The position numbers and the translations under genes were made by a program. Below, one piece after another: positions 1 to 6,435 of a DNA stretch of 20,401 bases (the first letter of the stretch is position 1; every line of letters begins with the position of its first letter). The notes beneath the pieces were generated by a model, which was given only the letters and a program-made list of their open reading frames with translations, was not told the DNA's origin and searched no databases. Source of the stretch: a virus. The DNA lies in the IMG/VR virus record IMGVR_UViG_3300025536_000041, positions 1 to 20,401 of that record; one strand, written 5' to 3'.

Positions 1-312
1 TGTAAGGCCGAGAAACAAAACTTCAAACATTGTCCTGGTACTTTTTGCAAGCTCACGGCTCCAGTTGCGGACTTCGTACCATTCAGGATTATTGATAATT
101 CTCTGAGTGGCTTTTTTGTGAAATGGTGCAGGCTCTGAAAAAGCATATTTTGGAAAGTAGTATTTAAACCATTCCTCCACATTAGCTTCCAAATGTGCCA
201 TCCGTTTTCGCTTTTGTTCGGGAGTTTCATTTTTGTCCACTGGTGTACTGTTGCGCACCGAGTCTCTAAACTCCGACCATAAAAGCTCAATTTTTTTATC
301 GCTCAATGCCAT
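1..312 (-). CDS. Terminase large subunit, N-terminal part (cut by window edge)
   Basis: This is the motor ATPase (and presumably nuclease) that packages phage DNA into the prohead. Only the first 104 codons are inside the window; the frame is open to base 1 and continues leftward. The ATG lies at 312-310. Residues 85-92 read SRELAKST, a deviant Walker A loop of the kind seen in large terminases (compare SRQLGKTT of T4 gp17). It is preceded by PFHKKATQRIINNPEWYEVR, typical of the terminase adenine-binding region. The start codon is one base past the stop of the small terminase gene, so the two are almost certainly co-transcribed and translationally coupled. The C-terminal nuclease domain cannot be seen. 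The assignment rests on the motif and on the neighbour. Confidence 0.85.
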   Translation of the reverse strand, partial: MALSDKKIELLWSEFRDSVRNSTPVDKNETPEQKRKRMAHLEANVEEWFKYYFPKYAFSEPAPFHKKATQRIINNPEWYEVRNWSRELAKSTRTMFEVLFLGLT

Positions 313-313
313 C

Positions 314-766
314 TTAATTGGCTTTTAAACAGTGTTTAATAAATGCATCGTACAAGTCAACTACCTCCTTGCTTTTTTGAAAGTCGTGGCTTTGTAAAAA
401 AGTGATGAATCTTTTACCAACTTCAAAAACATCAGTGATATTGGTTTCCTCTTCTAACTGCTCAATAGATGCAGTGATCTTGGCCATGATATCGGCTTCT
501 TTAGAATTGGCATAACGTTCACCAGCAGCCTTTTTGCGAATAGCAGCATTGATTTCGCTAAGCTGTTCGTACATGTGCGATAGCTGCTCTTGTTTTGAAA
601 TTAGTAGTGACTTGCGAAGGCGTTCCCAATTTTCATCTTTCACCCATTTGGTAATTGTTTTCTCTGAAACACCAACTTTATCTGCAATTGCTTTTTGGGT
701 AATATTTCCCTCGCAGAATAATTGTTGCGCCCATTCCTTTTTTTGTTTGATGCTTAAGTCTGCCAT
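314..766 (-). CDS. Terminase small subunit with N-terminal helix-turn-helix
   Basis: The protein has 150 residues. A clear helix-turn-helix spans about residues 22-42 (QKAIADKVGVSEKTITKW), followed by a charged, helical C-terminal half rich in Glu and Lys that would serve oligomerisation. This is the usual build of small terminases, which recognise the packaging site on phage DNA and hand it to the large subunit. Its stop is one base from the large-subunit start. The gene opens leftward from a divergent control region shared with the rightward structural operon, an orientation opposite to the rest of the morphogenesis genes. A HTH regulator could look similar, but the large terminase next to it makes the packaging role the better call. 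Confidence 0.8.
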   Translation of the reverse strand: MADLSIKQKKEWAQQLFCEGNITQKAIADKVGVSEKTITKWVKDENWERLRKSLLISKQEQLSHMYEQLSEINAAIRKKAAGERYANSKEADIMAKITASIEQLEEETNITDVFEVGKRFITFLQSHDFQKSKEVVDLYDAFIKHCLKAN

Positions 767-779
767 CCGTTATGTTTTG
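746..779 (+). promoter_or_regulatory. Candidate Bacteroidota-type promoter for the rightward late operon
   Basis: TTTG at 746-749, 21 bases, then TATGTTTTG at 771-779. This resembles the Bacteroidota consensus TTTG / TAnnTTTG, with one extra T in the -7 box. It points rightward to the protease-capsid operon and overlaps the 5' end of the small terminase gene on the other strand. The match is imperfect and there is no transcript evidence. Confidence 0.35.
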
Positions 780-792
780 CTGTACAGCAAAA
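775..792. promoter_or_regulatory. 18-bp perfect palindrome, candidate operator
   Basis: TTTTGCTGTACAGCAAAA is a perfect 18-bp palindrome. It lies 8 bases upstream of the small terminase ATG (on the minus strand) and overlaps the -7 box of the candidate rightward promoter, so a dimeric protein bound here could control both divergent operons. It could equally mark a packaging or recombination site. The binding protein is not in this window, unless it is the HTH small terminase itself. Confidence 0.45.
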
Positions 793-850
793 TTGCCCGA
801 AAAAAGGGGCTGGATTGATGTCTAAAATCTAAGTCGGGGAACTATGTGGC

Positions 851-869
851 ATAAGTGTTGGCACTTTAT
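851..869. promoter_or_regulatory. Short hairpin in the late-operon leader
   Basis: AAGTG (853-857), loop TTGG, CACTT (862-866), extended by flanking ATA/TAT with a one-base bulge. It lies in the 192-bp divergent gap between small terminase and protease. Its centre GTTGGCAC also occurs in the loop of the hairpin in front of the methyltransferase gene (19185-19192). It may be a weak regulatory hairpin or a protein site; the signal is small. Confidence 0.2.
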
Positions 870-958
870 TAATTGTGCTGTAAAGCCCATTTGGCAAGGG
901 TTTCAAGGCTGTGCAATTTTACAACCTACAAGCTAGTAAACAAAAACGTAAAGGTAGT

Positions 959-2080
959 ATGAACAAAGTTTGGGCAGTTAATAAACTCGATAAAAACACA
1001 GCGGAAATTCTCCTTTATGGCTACATAGGAAGCGATAAGGTTAACGCTGATGCTTTTGTGAAAGAGCTTAAGCAACTAGAAACCCAATATCAAACTATCA
1101 ATTTACGCATTAACAGTGGTGGTGGTAGCATTTTTGAAGGGCTCGCCATTTTCAATGCAATCGGTCAAAGTTCTTGTGCAATCGACGCTTACATAGATGG
1201 CCTTTGTGCTTCTATGGCATCTGTACTCATATTGCGCTGTCGTAAAATCTACATGTCAAAAGTGGCAATGTTGATGACGCACAGACCAAGTGGAGCGGCA
1301 ATGGGTAATCCTGATCAGCTTAGAAGTACAGCTGACATGTTGGAAGGTTTAGAAGAAACAGTTTGTAGCATTTATGCTGAACGTACAGGCTTAAGCATTG
1401 AAGATGTCAAGAAGAAATTCATGGGCACTTCTGATAACTGGCTTACAGCCGATGATGCTCTTGAGTGTAAGTTAATTGATGGCATTTATGATGCGCCCAA
1501 AGCGGCCGCTTTACCACCAGCAACAATGCGTGCAGAGCAAGACCTGGTTAACTACTTCACAAATTCATTTAATCACTTAGATATGAAACAATTCACACTA
1601 TCTGCCAATTTGATGGCAACTCTTGGCCTTACGGCTGATTCTGATCAATCTGCAGCAGAAGCTGTGATTGCAACTATGGCTGCAAAAGCTGCTAAAGTAG
1701 AAACCTTAAATGCTGAATTAACAACAGCTAAAGAAACGATTCAAAGCTTTGAAGCCAATGCTGTAAATGCAAAAGCAGAAAAGCTTGTTGATGATGCGAT
1801 TGCTGCAAGGAAAATTGTGGCTGGTGATAGAGAAAAGTATTTGCGTTTGGCAAAGGCTGATTTTGAAGGAACAGAAAGCCTAGTGAATGATTTGAAACCA
1901 TACATGAGCATTGCCGATCAGATCACTTCAGGTGATTCAAATGCAGCTGAGCTTGCTGAACTGGTAAAAATGAGCGGACGTGACTTGCATATGAAGGGCA
2001 AGTTTGAAAGACTTAAGCAGCTAAACATGGCTGAATTCAAAAATAAATACAAAGAGTATTTCGGTCAGGATTACAAATAA
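959..2080 (+). CDS. Head maturation protease (ClpP/S49 fold) with scaffold-like C-terminus
   Basis: 373 residues from the ATG at 959. An upstream in-frame GTG at 911 would add 16 residues without family resemblance, and the ATG is preceded by AAAGG. The N-terminal domain (about residues 14-180) is a ClpP-like serine protease: GLCASMAS places the nucleophile at Ser85, MTHRPSG the histidine at His108 and TSDNWLTADDAL the aspartate at Asp159. All three are intact. From about residue 209 the sequence becomes Ala/Glu/Lys-rich and coiled-coil-like, as in the scaffold part of Mu protein I/Z. The protein would organise the prohead and then cleave scaffold and capsid. An internal ATG at 1583 (residue 209) starts exactly at the scaffold part and may give a separate scaffold protein. 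It is the first gene of the rightward operon, just before the capsid gene. Confidence 0.88.
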   Translation: MNKVWAVNKLDKNTAEILLYGYIGSDKVNADAFVKELKQLETQYQTINLRINSGGGSIFEGLAIFNAIGQSSCAIDAYIDGLCASMASVLILRCRKIYMSKVAMLMTHRPSGAAMGNPDQLRSTADMLEGLEETVCSIYAERTGLSIEDVKKKFMGTSDNWLTADDALECKLIDGIYDAPKAAALPPATMRAEQDLVNYFTNSFNHLDMKQFTLSANLMATLGLTADSDQSAAEAVIATMAAKAAKVETLNAELTTAKETIQSFEANAVNAKAEKLVDDAIAARKIVAGDREKYLRLAKADFEGTESLVNDLKPYMSIADQITSGDSNAAELAELVKMSGRDLHMKGKFERLKQLNMAEFKNKYKEYFGQDYK

Positions 2081-2111
2081 AACATAAACCTCTATATCCA
2101 TGCATAGGCCA

Positions 2112-2136
2112 GCCCGATACCGTCAATGGATCGGGC
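2112..2136 (+). other. Stem-loop between protease and capsid genes
   Basis: GCCCGAT (2112-2118) and ATCGGGC (2130-2136) form a perfect 7-bp stem with an 11-nt loop, followed by only a short T run. It sits 39 bases before the capsid ATG. It could be a leaky terminator, an RNA processing or stability element that raises capsid mRNA level, or chance. Confidence 0.4.
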
Positions 2137-2174
2137 TTTGGCGGCGAAGTAATCTCAAAATTCAAACAACTAAT

Positions 2175-3224
2175 ATGAAACAGTTTAATCGTGTTTTCTC
2201 AATCATGTTAATGGCTTTAATGTCCATTGTACTCTTAACCTCATTTACAGGGTTATCACCCCTTACCAGTACAGCCATTGTTTTTGGTATAGGTACTTTT
2301 ATTCCAATGCCTAAAAACGTGTTTAATGGCGTTATCATTGAAACTTGGGCTAACTACATTATTGAGCGATTCTTTAAAGACAATCAGTTTTTGAGATTTG
2401 CATTCGATGATTCCCAATACGTACAGGTCGGTAGAATTGTGCATATTCCTCAACCAGGATCAAGACCAACTGTTGTAAAAAATAGAAGTGTATTTCCGGC
2501 AACTGCAGTTCGTAGAGCAGATACAGACGTTGTATATGCTTTAGACGAATACACAACTGATCCTACACATATTCCAAATATTGATCAAATCCATTTAAGC
2601 TACAACAAACAAGACAGTGTATTGGGTGACCATATGCAAGTTTTGGATGAAACTGTAGCTGATGACATGTTAATCAAGTGGGGTGGAAATGCAACCATTG
2701 TTGAAACAACAGGCGCGGCAGTTGCACCAGTAGGCGCACAAACTGGTAACAGAAAAGGCTTTGGTCATGCGGATTTGAAAAAATTAATGATCAGAATGAA
2801 TGCTGATAATGTACCTAAAAACGATCGTTATGTATTAATTGACGATAACATGTATGAATTCTTCTATGATTCATTAAGTGAAACCAATGCAAAAGACTTT
2901 TCAAGATATGCGGATGCTGAAAATGGTGTTATTGGGAAATTACACGGCTTTAGCATCATGACTAGAAGCTCTGTATTAGCGGCAACATCAGCAAATGCAA
3001 TTAAATCTTTAGGCTCTGCTTTAGCAGCTTCTGATGGTCTTTGCTCATTAGCATGGCAGAAAAATACTGTTGCTTTTGCAATGGGTAATACACAACTTTT
3101 TGAAGACACTAATAACCCATTATACTACGGCGATATCTACAGCACATTAGTAATGTGTGGATGTAGAGTAAGACGTGAGGATGGCAAAGGTGTTTATGTG
3201 ATTAAACAAGCTGCATCAGCATAG
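2175..3224 (+). CDS. Major capsid protein
   Basis: 349 residues from the ATG at 2175; an upstream in-frame ATG at 2100 would run through the stem-loop and add a non-conserved basic stretch. Position directly after the protease/scaffold gene, length and the mixed alpha/beta body (for example residues 66-125, with DDSQYVQVGRIVHIPQPG) fit the HK97-type major head protein that forms the icosahedral shell. The N-terminus is odd: residues 8-24 and about 33-43 are strongly hydrophobic and resemble membrane segments, ending in IPMPKNVF. In a capsid protein this is more likely a delta-domain-like region that contacts scaffold and is removed by the protease than a real membrane anchor. No similarity search was possible, so the family is inferred from context. 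Confidence 0.75.
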   Translation: MKQFNRVFSIMLMALMSIVLLTSFTGLSPLTSTAIVFGIGTFIPMPKNVFNGVIIETWANYIIERFFKDNQFLRFAFDDSQYVQVGRIVHIPQPGSRPTVVKNRSVFPATAVRRADTDVVYALDEYTTDPTHIPNIDQIHLSYNKQDSVLGDHMQVLDETVADDMLIKWGGNATIVETTGAAVAPVGAQTGNRKGFGHADLKKLMIRMNADNVPKNDRYVLIDDNMYEFFYDSLSETNAKDFSRYADAENGVIGKLHGFSIMTRSSVLAATSANAIKSLGSALAASDGLCSLAWQKNTVAFAMGNTQLFEDTNNPLYYGDIYSTLVMCGCRVRREDGKGVYVIKQAASA

Positions 3225-3251
3225 TAATCCTATTTAAAAAGGTGGTTGGTT

Positions 3252-3282
3252 AATGAATGCGTCCGTAAAAAGACGCTTCATT
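3252..3282 (+). other. Strong hairpin between capsid and lysis genes
   Basis: AATGAA(T)GCGTC at 3252-3263 pairs with GACGCTTCATT at 3272-3282: 11 base pairs with a single bulged T and an 8-nt A-rich loop. No T-tract follows, so it is not a classical intrinsic terminator. It lies 28 bases downstream of the capsid stop and 24 bases upstream of the first membrane-protein start, where it could stabilise capsid mRNA or reduce read-through into the lysis genes. Confidence 0.4.
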
Positions 3283-3327
3283 TACCGATTGCAAAAACTA
3301 AAAGAATGGATATTTCTACAAAAGTAG
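3253..3327 (+). CDS. Possible 24-residue basic leader peptide
   Basis: ATG at 3253, 7 bases after AAGGTGG, one of the best Shine-Dalgarno matches in the window. It encodes MNASVKRRFIYRLQKLKEWI and four more residues, rich in Lys and Arg and potentially amphipathic. Its stop (3325-3327) lies past the ATG of the next gene at 3306, so translating it could affect initiation of that gene. It may equally be a chance ORF; no family is recognised. Confidence 0.22.
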   Translation: MNASVKRRFIYRLQKLKEWIFLQK

Positions 3328-3521
3328 GAACTGCATCAGGTGCAATTGTTGGATTCGTAAAATTCTTGATTTCAATTGACAGTACATTTTTATTGCGAAT
3401 GGCTGAAAGCGGTTTAGCTGCTTTATTATCAGGCGCAATGGCATCTCTAGGTTCTTATTTGATGGTTCGTTGGATTAAAAATAAATACAAGCAAAATGGA
3501 AAACATAAATCGGAGAATTAA
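3306..3521 (+). CDS. Small membrane protein, candidate holin or holin partner
   Basis: 71 residues from the ATG at 3306 (a TTG at 3246 in the same frame would give 91, but overlaps the hairpin). The hydrophobic stretches are about residues 10-24 (ASGAIVGFVKFLISI) and 34-53 (GLAALLSGAMASLGSYLMVR), followed by a basic tail KNKYKQNGKHK. It is followed by a second small membrane protein whose start overlaps it by 26 bases, then a spanin-like protein and an endolysin. This order suggests a holin or antiholin in the inner membrane, which would time endolysin access to the wall. No family could be confirmed. Confidence 0.45.
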   Translation: MDISTKVGTASGAIVGFVKFLISIDSTFLLRMAESGLAALLSGAMASLGSYLMVRWIKNKYKQNGKHKSEN

Positions 3522-3720
3522 GGGTAAAACGCCAAAGTGGTTTCGTCAGATCATTCGTGTTTGTCTGACATTATCTATCGTTGGAGTAACTCTTTTAACG
3601 GCAGAACAACAAGTGCCTGGTTTCATTTTGCCACAATTGATGCACACAATTTCACAATGGTTTGTTGTTGCTGGATTAGTTGGTGCGGCCATTGCAAAAA
3701 CAGCAAAAGAAAGTGAGTAA
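3496..3720 (+). CDS. Small membrane protein, probable holin
   Basis: 74 residues, starting at the ATG at 3496 inside the end of the previous gene. A basic N-terminus (residues 1-20, NRRIKGKTPKWFRQIIR) precedes a membrane segment at about 21-38 (VCLTLSIVGVTLLTA), a short linker QQVPGFILPQ, and a second segment at about 52-68 (SQWFVVAGLVGAAIAKTA). Two membrane segments with a charged end are typical of class II holins. The downstream gene starts 8 bases before this stop (GTGAGTAA overlap), so the lysis genes are coupled. Which of the two neighbouring membrane proteins is holin and which its regulator cannot be told from sequence. Confidence 0.5.
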   Translation: MENINRRIKGKTPKWFRQIIRVCLTLSIVGVTLLTAEQQVPGFILPQLMHTISQWFVVAGLVGAAIAKTAKESE

Positions 3721-4309
3721 AAAATACTTTTTCATATTATCAATCGTACTCTTAACGCTATCCTGCCAACGCAGAATGATGCCAGTAAAGGCCAGCGAGG
3801 TAAAGGATAGCACCGTGGAGAAATCATCTGTCACCCGTAAGGACAGTGTTTTCTCCTTTATGCCACTAAACGCAAGTTTGGCAACTACGGTTGATAGTTT
3901 GCTTTCGGTGTTAAAGCAAATTCAATTATTAAATATCAACCCTGATTCTTTAGATACAAAACCAAAAGTGATTGTTTTAAAAGATTTGTCGGACACCATC
4001 GGTAAGACCAAAATTCTTGACAAGAAAAGCGGTCAAATAAGAGCCAGTTTATGGCTTGATCGTTCAGGTAATCTTCTATTTAGTTGTAATACAGATTCGC
4101 TTAAACATAAAATAAGTTGGCTTGAATCAGAGCTTAGAAAGGAGAAATATTATAATGAAACAAAGACTGTAGAAGTAAAGGTTGAAGTTCCAGACCCATT
4201 TATACCTAACTATATTTTGTGGATAATGGGCATCAGTTTAGCACTCAATGCGTGGGTATTTCGTAAGCCATTTTTAAACTTAATTAAGCACTTTTTTAAG
4301 CCTTGGTAA
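3713..4309 (+). CDS. Probable unimolecular spanin-like lipoprotein with C-terminal membrane segment
   Basis: 198 residues from the GTG at 3713. This start gives a proper signal sequence (MSKKYFFILSIVLLTLSC) and an 8-base overlap with the previous stop; an upstream in-frame start at 3680 would bury the signal. Cys18 sits in an imperfect lipobox (TLSC, Thr rather than Leu at -3), predicting an outer-membrane lipoprotein. The middle is Ser/Asp/Lys-rich, with a helical stretch (about 127-150) and a Lys/Val/Glu segment. Residues about 167-183 (YILWIMGISLALNAWVF) form a membrane segment followed by a basic tail (RKPFLNLIKHFFKPW). A lipidated N-terminus plus a C-terminal inner-membrane anchor is the topology of u-spanins such as T1 gp11, which fuse inner and outer membranes at lysis. 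Holin-like genes before it and an endolysin after it support this. Confidence 0.6.
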   Translation: MSKKYFFILSIVLLTLSCQRRMMPVKASEVKDSTVEKSSVTRKDSVFSFMPLNASLATTVDSLLSVLKQIQLLNINPDSLDTKPKVIVLKDLSDTIGKTKILDKKSGQIRASLWLDRSGNLLFSCNTDSLKHKISWLESELRKEKYYNETKTVEVKVEVPDPFIPNYILWIMGISLALNAWVFRKPFLNLIKHFFKPW

Positions 4310-4761
4310 TGCAAAGGATTAGTCAACATATTAGTTATTCTGAAGGAATTGTAAGTGCAACTGGCTTAAGGCTTGGTATTGCCAACAATCCTCCTGCAGC
4401 AGTTTTAGCCAATATGCAAATTACTGCAGAGGCCATATTTGAGCCATTGAGAGAACATTTTGGCATACCTATTCGCATTTTATCTTTTTACAGAAGTCCA
4501 GCTTTAAACAGAGCTGTCGGTGGTTCACAAACGAGCCAACACATGACAGGAGAAGCAATTGATATGCAGGGAACTGGGGAATTGTCAAATGCTGATCTGT
4601 TCAATTATATCAAAGACAACCTTCCATTTGATCAGTTGATTTGGGAGTTTGGAACTAGCAAAGAGCCTGATTGGGTTCATGTAAGTTTCAGTAAAAGACC
4701 AAGAAAAAGTGTACTCAGGGCTTCAAGAGTAAACGGTAAAACAACCTATACAAAAATTTAA
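4309..4761 (+). CDS. Endolysin, peptidase M15-type
   Basis: 150 residues from the ATG at 4309, which overlaps the previous stop by one base (TAATG); a TTG at 4303 would add only two residues. The M15 signature is intact: SFYRSPALNRAVGG, then SQHMTGEAIDM with zinc ligands His78 and Asp85, and DWVHVSF with the third ligand His124. Enzymes of this family cut peptide cross-links of the cell wall as D-Ala-D-Ala or L-Ala-D-Glu peptidases; the exact bond cannot be read from sequence. No signal peptide is present, so it should accumulate in the cytoplasm until a holin opens the inner membrane. It closes the lysis cassette. Confidence 0.88.
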   Translation: MQRISQHISYSEGIVSATGLRLGIANNPPAAVLANMQITAEAIFEPLREHFGIPIRILSFYRSPALNRAVGGSQTSQHMTGEAIDMQGTGELSNADLFNYIKDNLPFDQLIWEFGTSKEPDWVHVSFSKRPRKSVLRASRVNGKTTYTKI

Positions 4762-4766
4762 ATCAA

Positions 4767-5150
4767 ATGAATAAGAAACAAGCCATCGCAATCGCGAAAC
4801 CTCTTTTTAAACATTATCCTGGTACAAAAGATTTTTATATCACCAGCGATGGTGAAGCCTTTTTTACCGAGAACGATGCTTTTCATCATGGCAAATCTCT
4901 TGGCGATGTTGATCAGCCATTTATCAGCGTCAATATTGACGATAAAGATGAGGAGAAAACAAGCGCTAAATTGGTAAAAAAGATAGTTACTCAAGAAGAT
5001 CTTGATGCCAACCCAGAATTAGTTGTAAAGGGCATTAAAGTGGGTGATGAAATTGAAATTCCCGCCCCTCCAAAGCCTGCAGCTTCAGAAACAAAACCAA
5101 AACCACCAAAAACTGCGGCACCTCCAAAGCCTGCAGCAGTTAAAAAATAA
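4767..5150 (+). CDS. Hypothetical protein with Pro/Lys/Ala-rich tail (before tail sheath)
   Basis: 127 residues, not confidently assigned. The N-terminal half (about 1-50) looks folded: KPLFKHYPGTKDFYITSDGE followed by AFFTENDAFHHGKSLG. The middle contains a Lys/Glu-rich segment and LVVKGIKVGDEIEIP. The last 30 residues are Pro/Lys/Ala-rich with APPKPAA twice, encoded by an exact 17-bp direct repeat (5067-5083 and 5121-5137). Placed between endolysin and tail sheath, it occupies the slot where head-completion or head-tail joining proteins are often found, so a structural role is possible. A gene of this type with a YxTSDGxxFF motif seems common in Bacteroidota phages, but its function is not known to me. 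Confidence 0.6.
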   Translation: MNKKQAIAIAKPLFKHYPGTKDFYITSDGEAFFTENDAFHHGKSLGDVDQPFISVNIDDKDEEKTSAKLVKKIVTQEDLDANPELVVKGIKVGDEIEIPAPPKPAASETKPKPPKTAAPPKPAAVKK

Positions 5151-5174
5151 TTTTTAAACTTAAGATTTTAACAC

Positions 5175-6410
5175 ATGGCACGTCCATCAGTATCAGTCAA
5201 CATAAGCAACGGTAATTTAGGTTTATCTGCTCCAAATCAAAATGGCATAGCTATTTTGCTTGTTGCAGCTCCAACTGCTCCAACTGCAGGTTATGGTACC
5301 GCTTTTTTAATTACTAACAAATTAGAGGCGAAAGCTGCATTTGCTCATGCTAATAATGCACCCGTTTTAGAAGCTATTGAAAAAGGCTTTTATGGCGAAG
5401 CACCTGAAGGAAGTAAGTTGTATGTTTTGGCGATGGCTCAGTCCACTACTCTAGAGTCTTTATTAGCCACTGTTAATGCTGAAAAGGCATTGAATTTGGC
5501 AGGCGGACTTGCACGCTTAGTTGCAGCTGTAAAATTTCCTGCAGACAATTATGCTCCGACAATTGCTGATGGTTTAGATCAAGATGTTATTACGGCTGTT
5601 ACTGCTGCTCAAACTCTTGCAGATAGCTGGAGTTTAAAAAACAAAGGGTTCAGAAGCTTAATTCAAGCATTCGGATTTACTAATCCAACAGATGTTAAAG
5701 ATTATTCAGCTGCAACAAACAGAAATGTTGGTATTGTAGTCGGCAGTATAGCTAATAGCACAGCTACAGCTACTTTGTTGGCTCTTGGTAGAGCTGCATC
5801 TATTGATCCTCAACAAAACATTGGCCGTGTTAAAACTGGTAGTTTGAATATTGATTCTTCAGCTTCGGTAAAAATTGGGGCTACTGAAGCTGATCAAGTG
5901 AGTAGTGCATTATTAAATTCTTTGCATACTAAGCGGTACATCACTTTTGAGAAAAATGAAATTGCCGCTGGATACATCTTTAATGATGACTTGATGGCTT
6001 GCATCAAAAGTGATGATTATAATAATCTTCGTCATGGCCGTGTGATTGATAATGCCCAAAGAGTTGCTTACAATGCATATTATGAAGAGTTAAAAAATGA
6101 TGTTGAAGTTGATGAAACGGGTAGGTTAGACAGCATTGTTGAAAAAGGACTTGAAACCAAAATCCAAGTGGCCATTGATCAACAAATGCGTGGTCAATTA
6201 GCAACCCGAAAAGACGGGTCTAGCGATATTCAAGTTTTAGTGAATCCTGATACTGTTGATTTTGCTGCTTTGTATGCAAAAAATGGCATCAGTAATCCAA
6301 ATCTGAATATCATTCAAAATGAAACAGTCTATCTGTTTATCTTCTTAAAACCTAAAGGATGTTTGAAATACATACAAGTGTATTTAGGACTTTCTGCTGC
6401 AACTGTATAA
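5175..6410 (+). CDS. Tail sheath protein
   Basis: 411 residues. It is the contractile outer cylinder of the tail, which shortens and drives the inner tube through the host envelope. Supporting features are an N-terminal MARPSVSVNISNGNL strand followed by Gly/Ala-rich repeats (about 10-45), a central variable domain, and a C-terminal region with conserved-looking segments: HTKRYITFEKNEIAAGYIFN, RVIDNAQRVAYNAYYEEL and a final strand, KYIQVYLGLSA. The RVID...AxR...Y region matches the C-terminal sheath domain that interlocks subunits and binds the tube. The protein resembles DUF2586-type sheaths of Bacteroidota Mu-like phages (from memory, not searched). The tube gene follows after 25 bases. The presence of a sheath shows that the phage is a myovirus. 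Confidence 0.8.
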   Translation: MARPSVSVNISNGNLGLSAPNQNGIAILLVAAPTAPTAGYGTAFLITNKLEAKAAFAHANNAPVLEAIEKGFYGEAPEGSKLYVLAMAQSTTLESLLATVNAEKALNLAGGLARLVAAVKFPADNYAPTIADGLDQDVITAVTAAQTLADSWSLKNKGFRSLIQAFGFTNPTDVKDYSAATNRNVGIVVGSIANSTATATLLALGRAASIDPQQNIGRVKTGSLNIDSSASVKIGATEADQVSSALLNSLHTKRYITFEKNEIAAGYIFNDDLMACIKSDDYNNLRHGRVIDNAQRVAYNAYYEELKNDVEVDETGRLDSIVEKGLETKIQVAIDQQMRGQLATRKDGSSDIQVLVNPDTVDFAALYAKNGISNPNLNIIQNETVYLFIFLKPKGCLKYIQVYLGLSAATV

Positions 6411-6435
6411 TTAATTCATAAGTAAAAAATATCCC

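Noticed and set aside
534-818. 94-codon open frame on the plus strand opposite the small terminase
   Set aside because: It lies almost wholly antisense to a gene with a clear helix-turn-helix and has a Cys/Ser-rich, non-protein-like composition.
911-958. GTG-started extension of the protease by 16 residues
   Set aside because: The ATG at 959 has a better leader and begins where the protease-like sequence starts.
2100-2174. ATG-started extension of the capsid protein by 25 residues
   Set aside because: It would translate through a stem-loop and give a Trp/Arg-rich stretch unlike a capsid N-terminus; ATG at 2175 is better.
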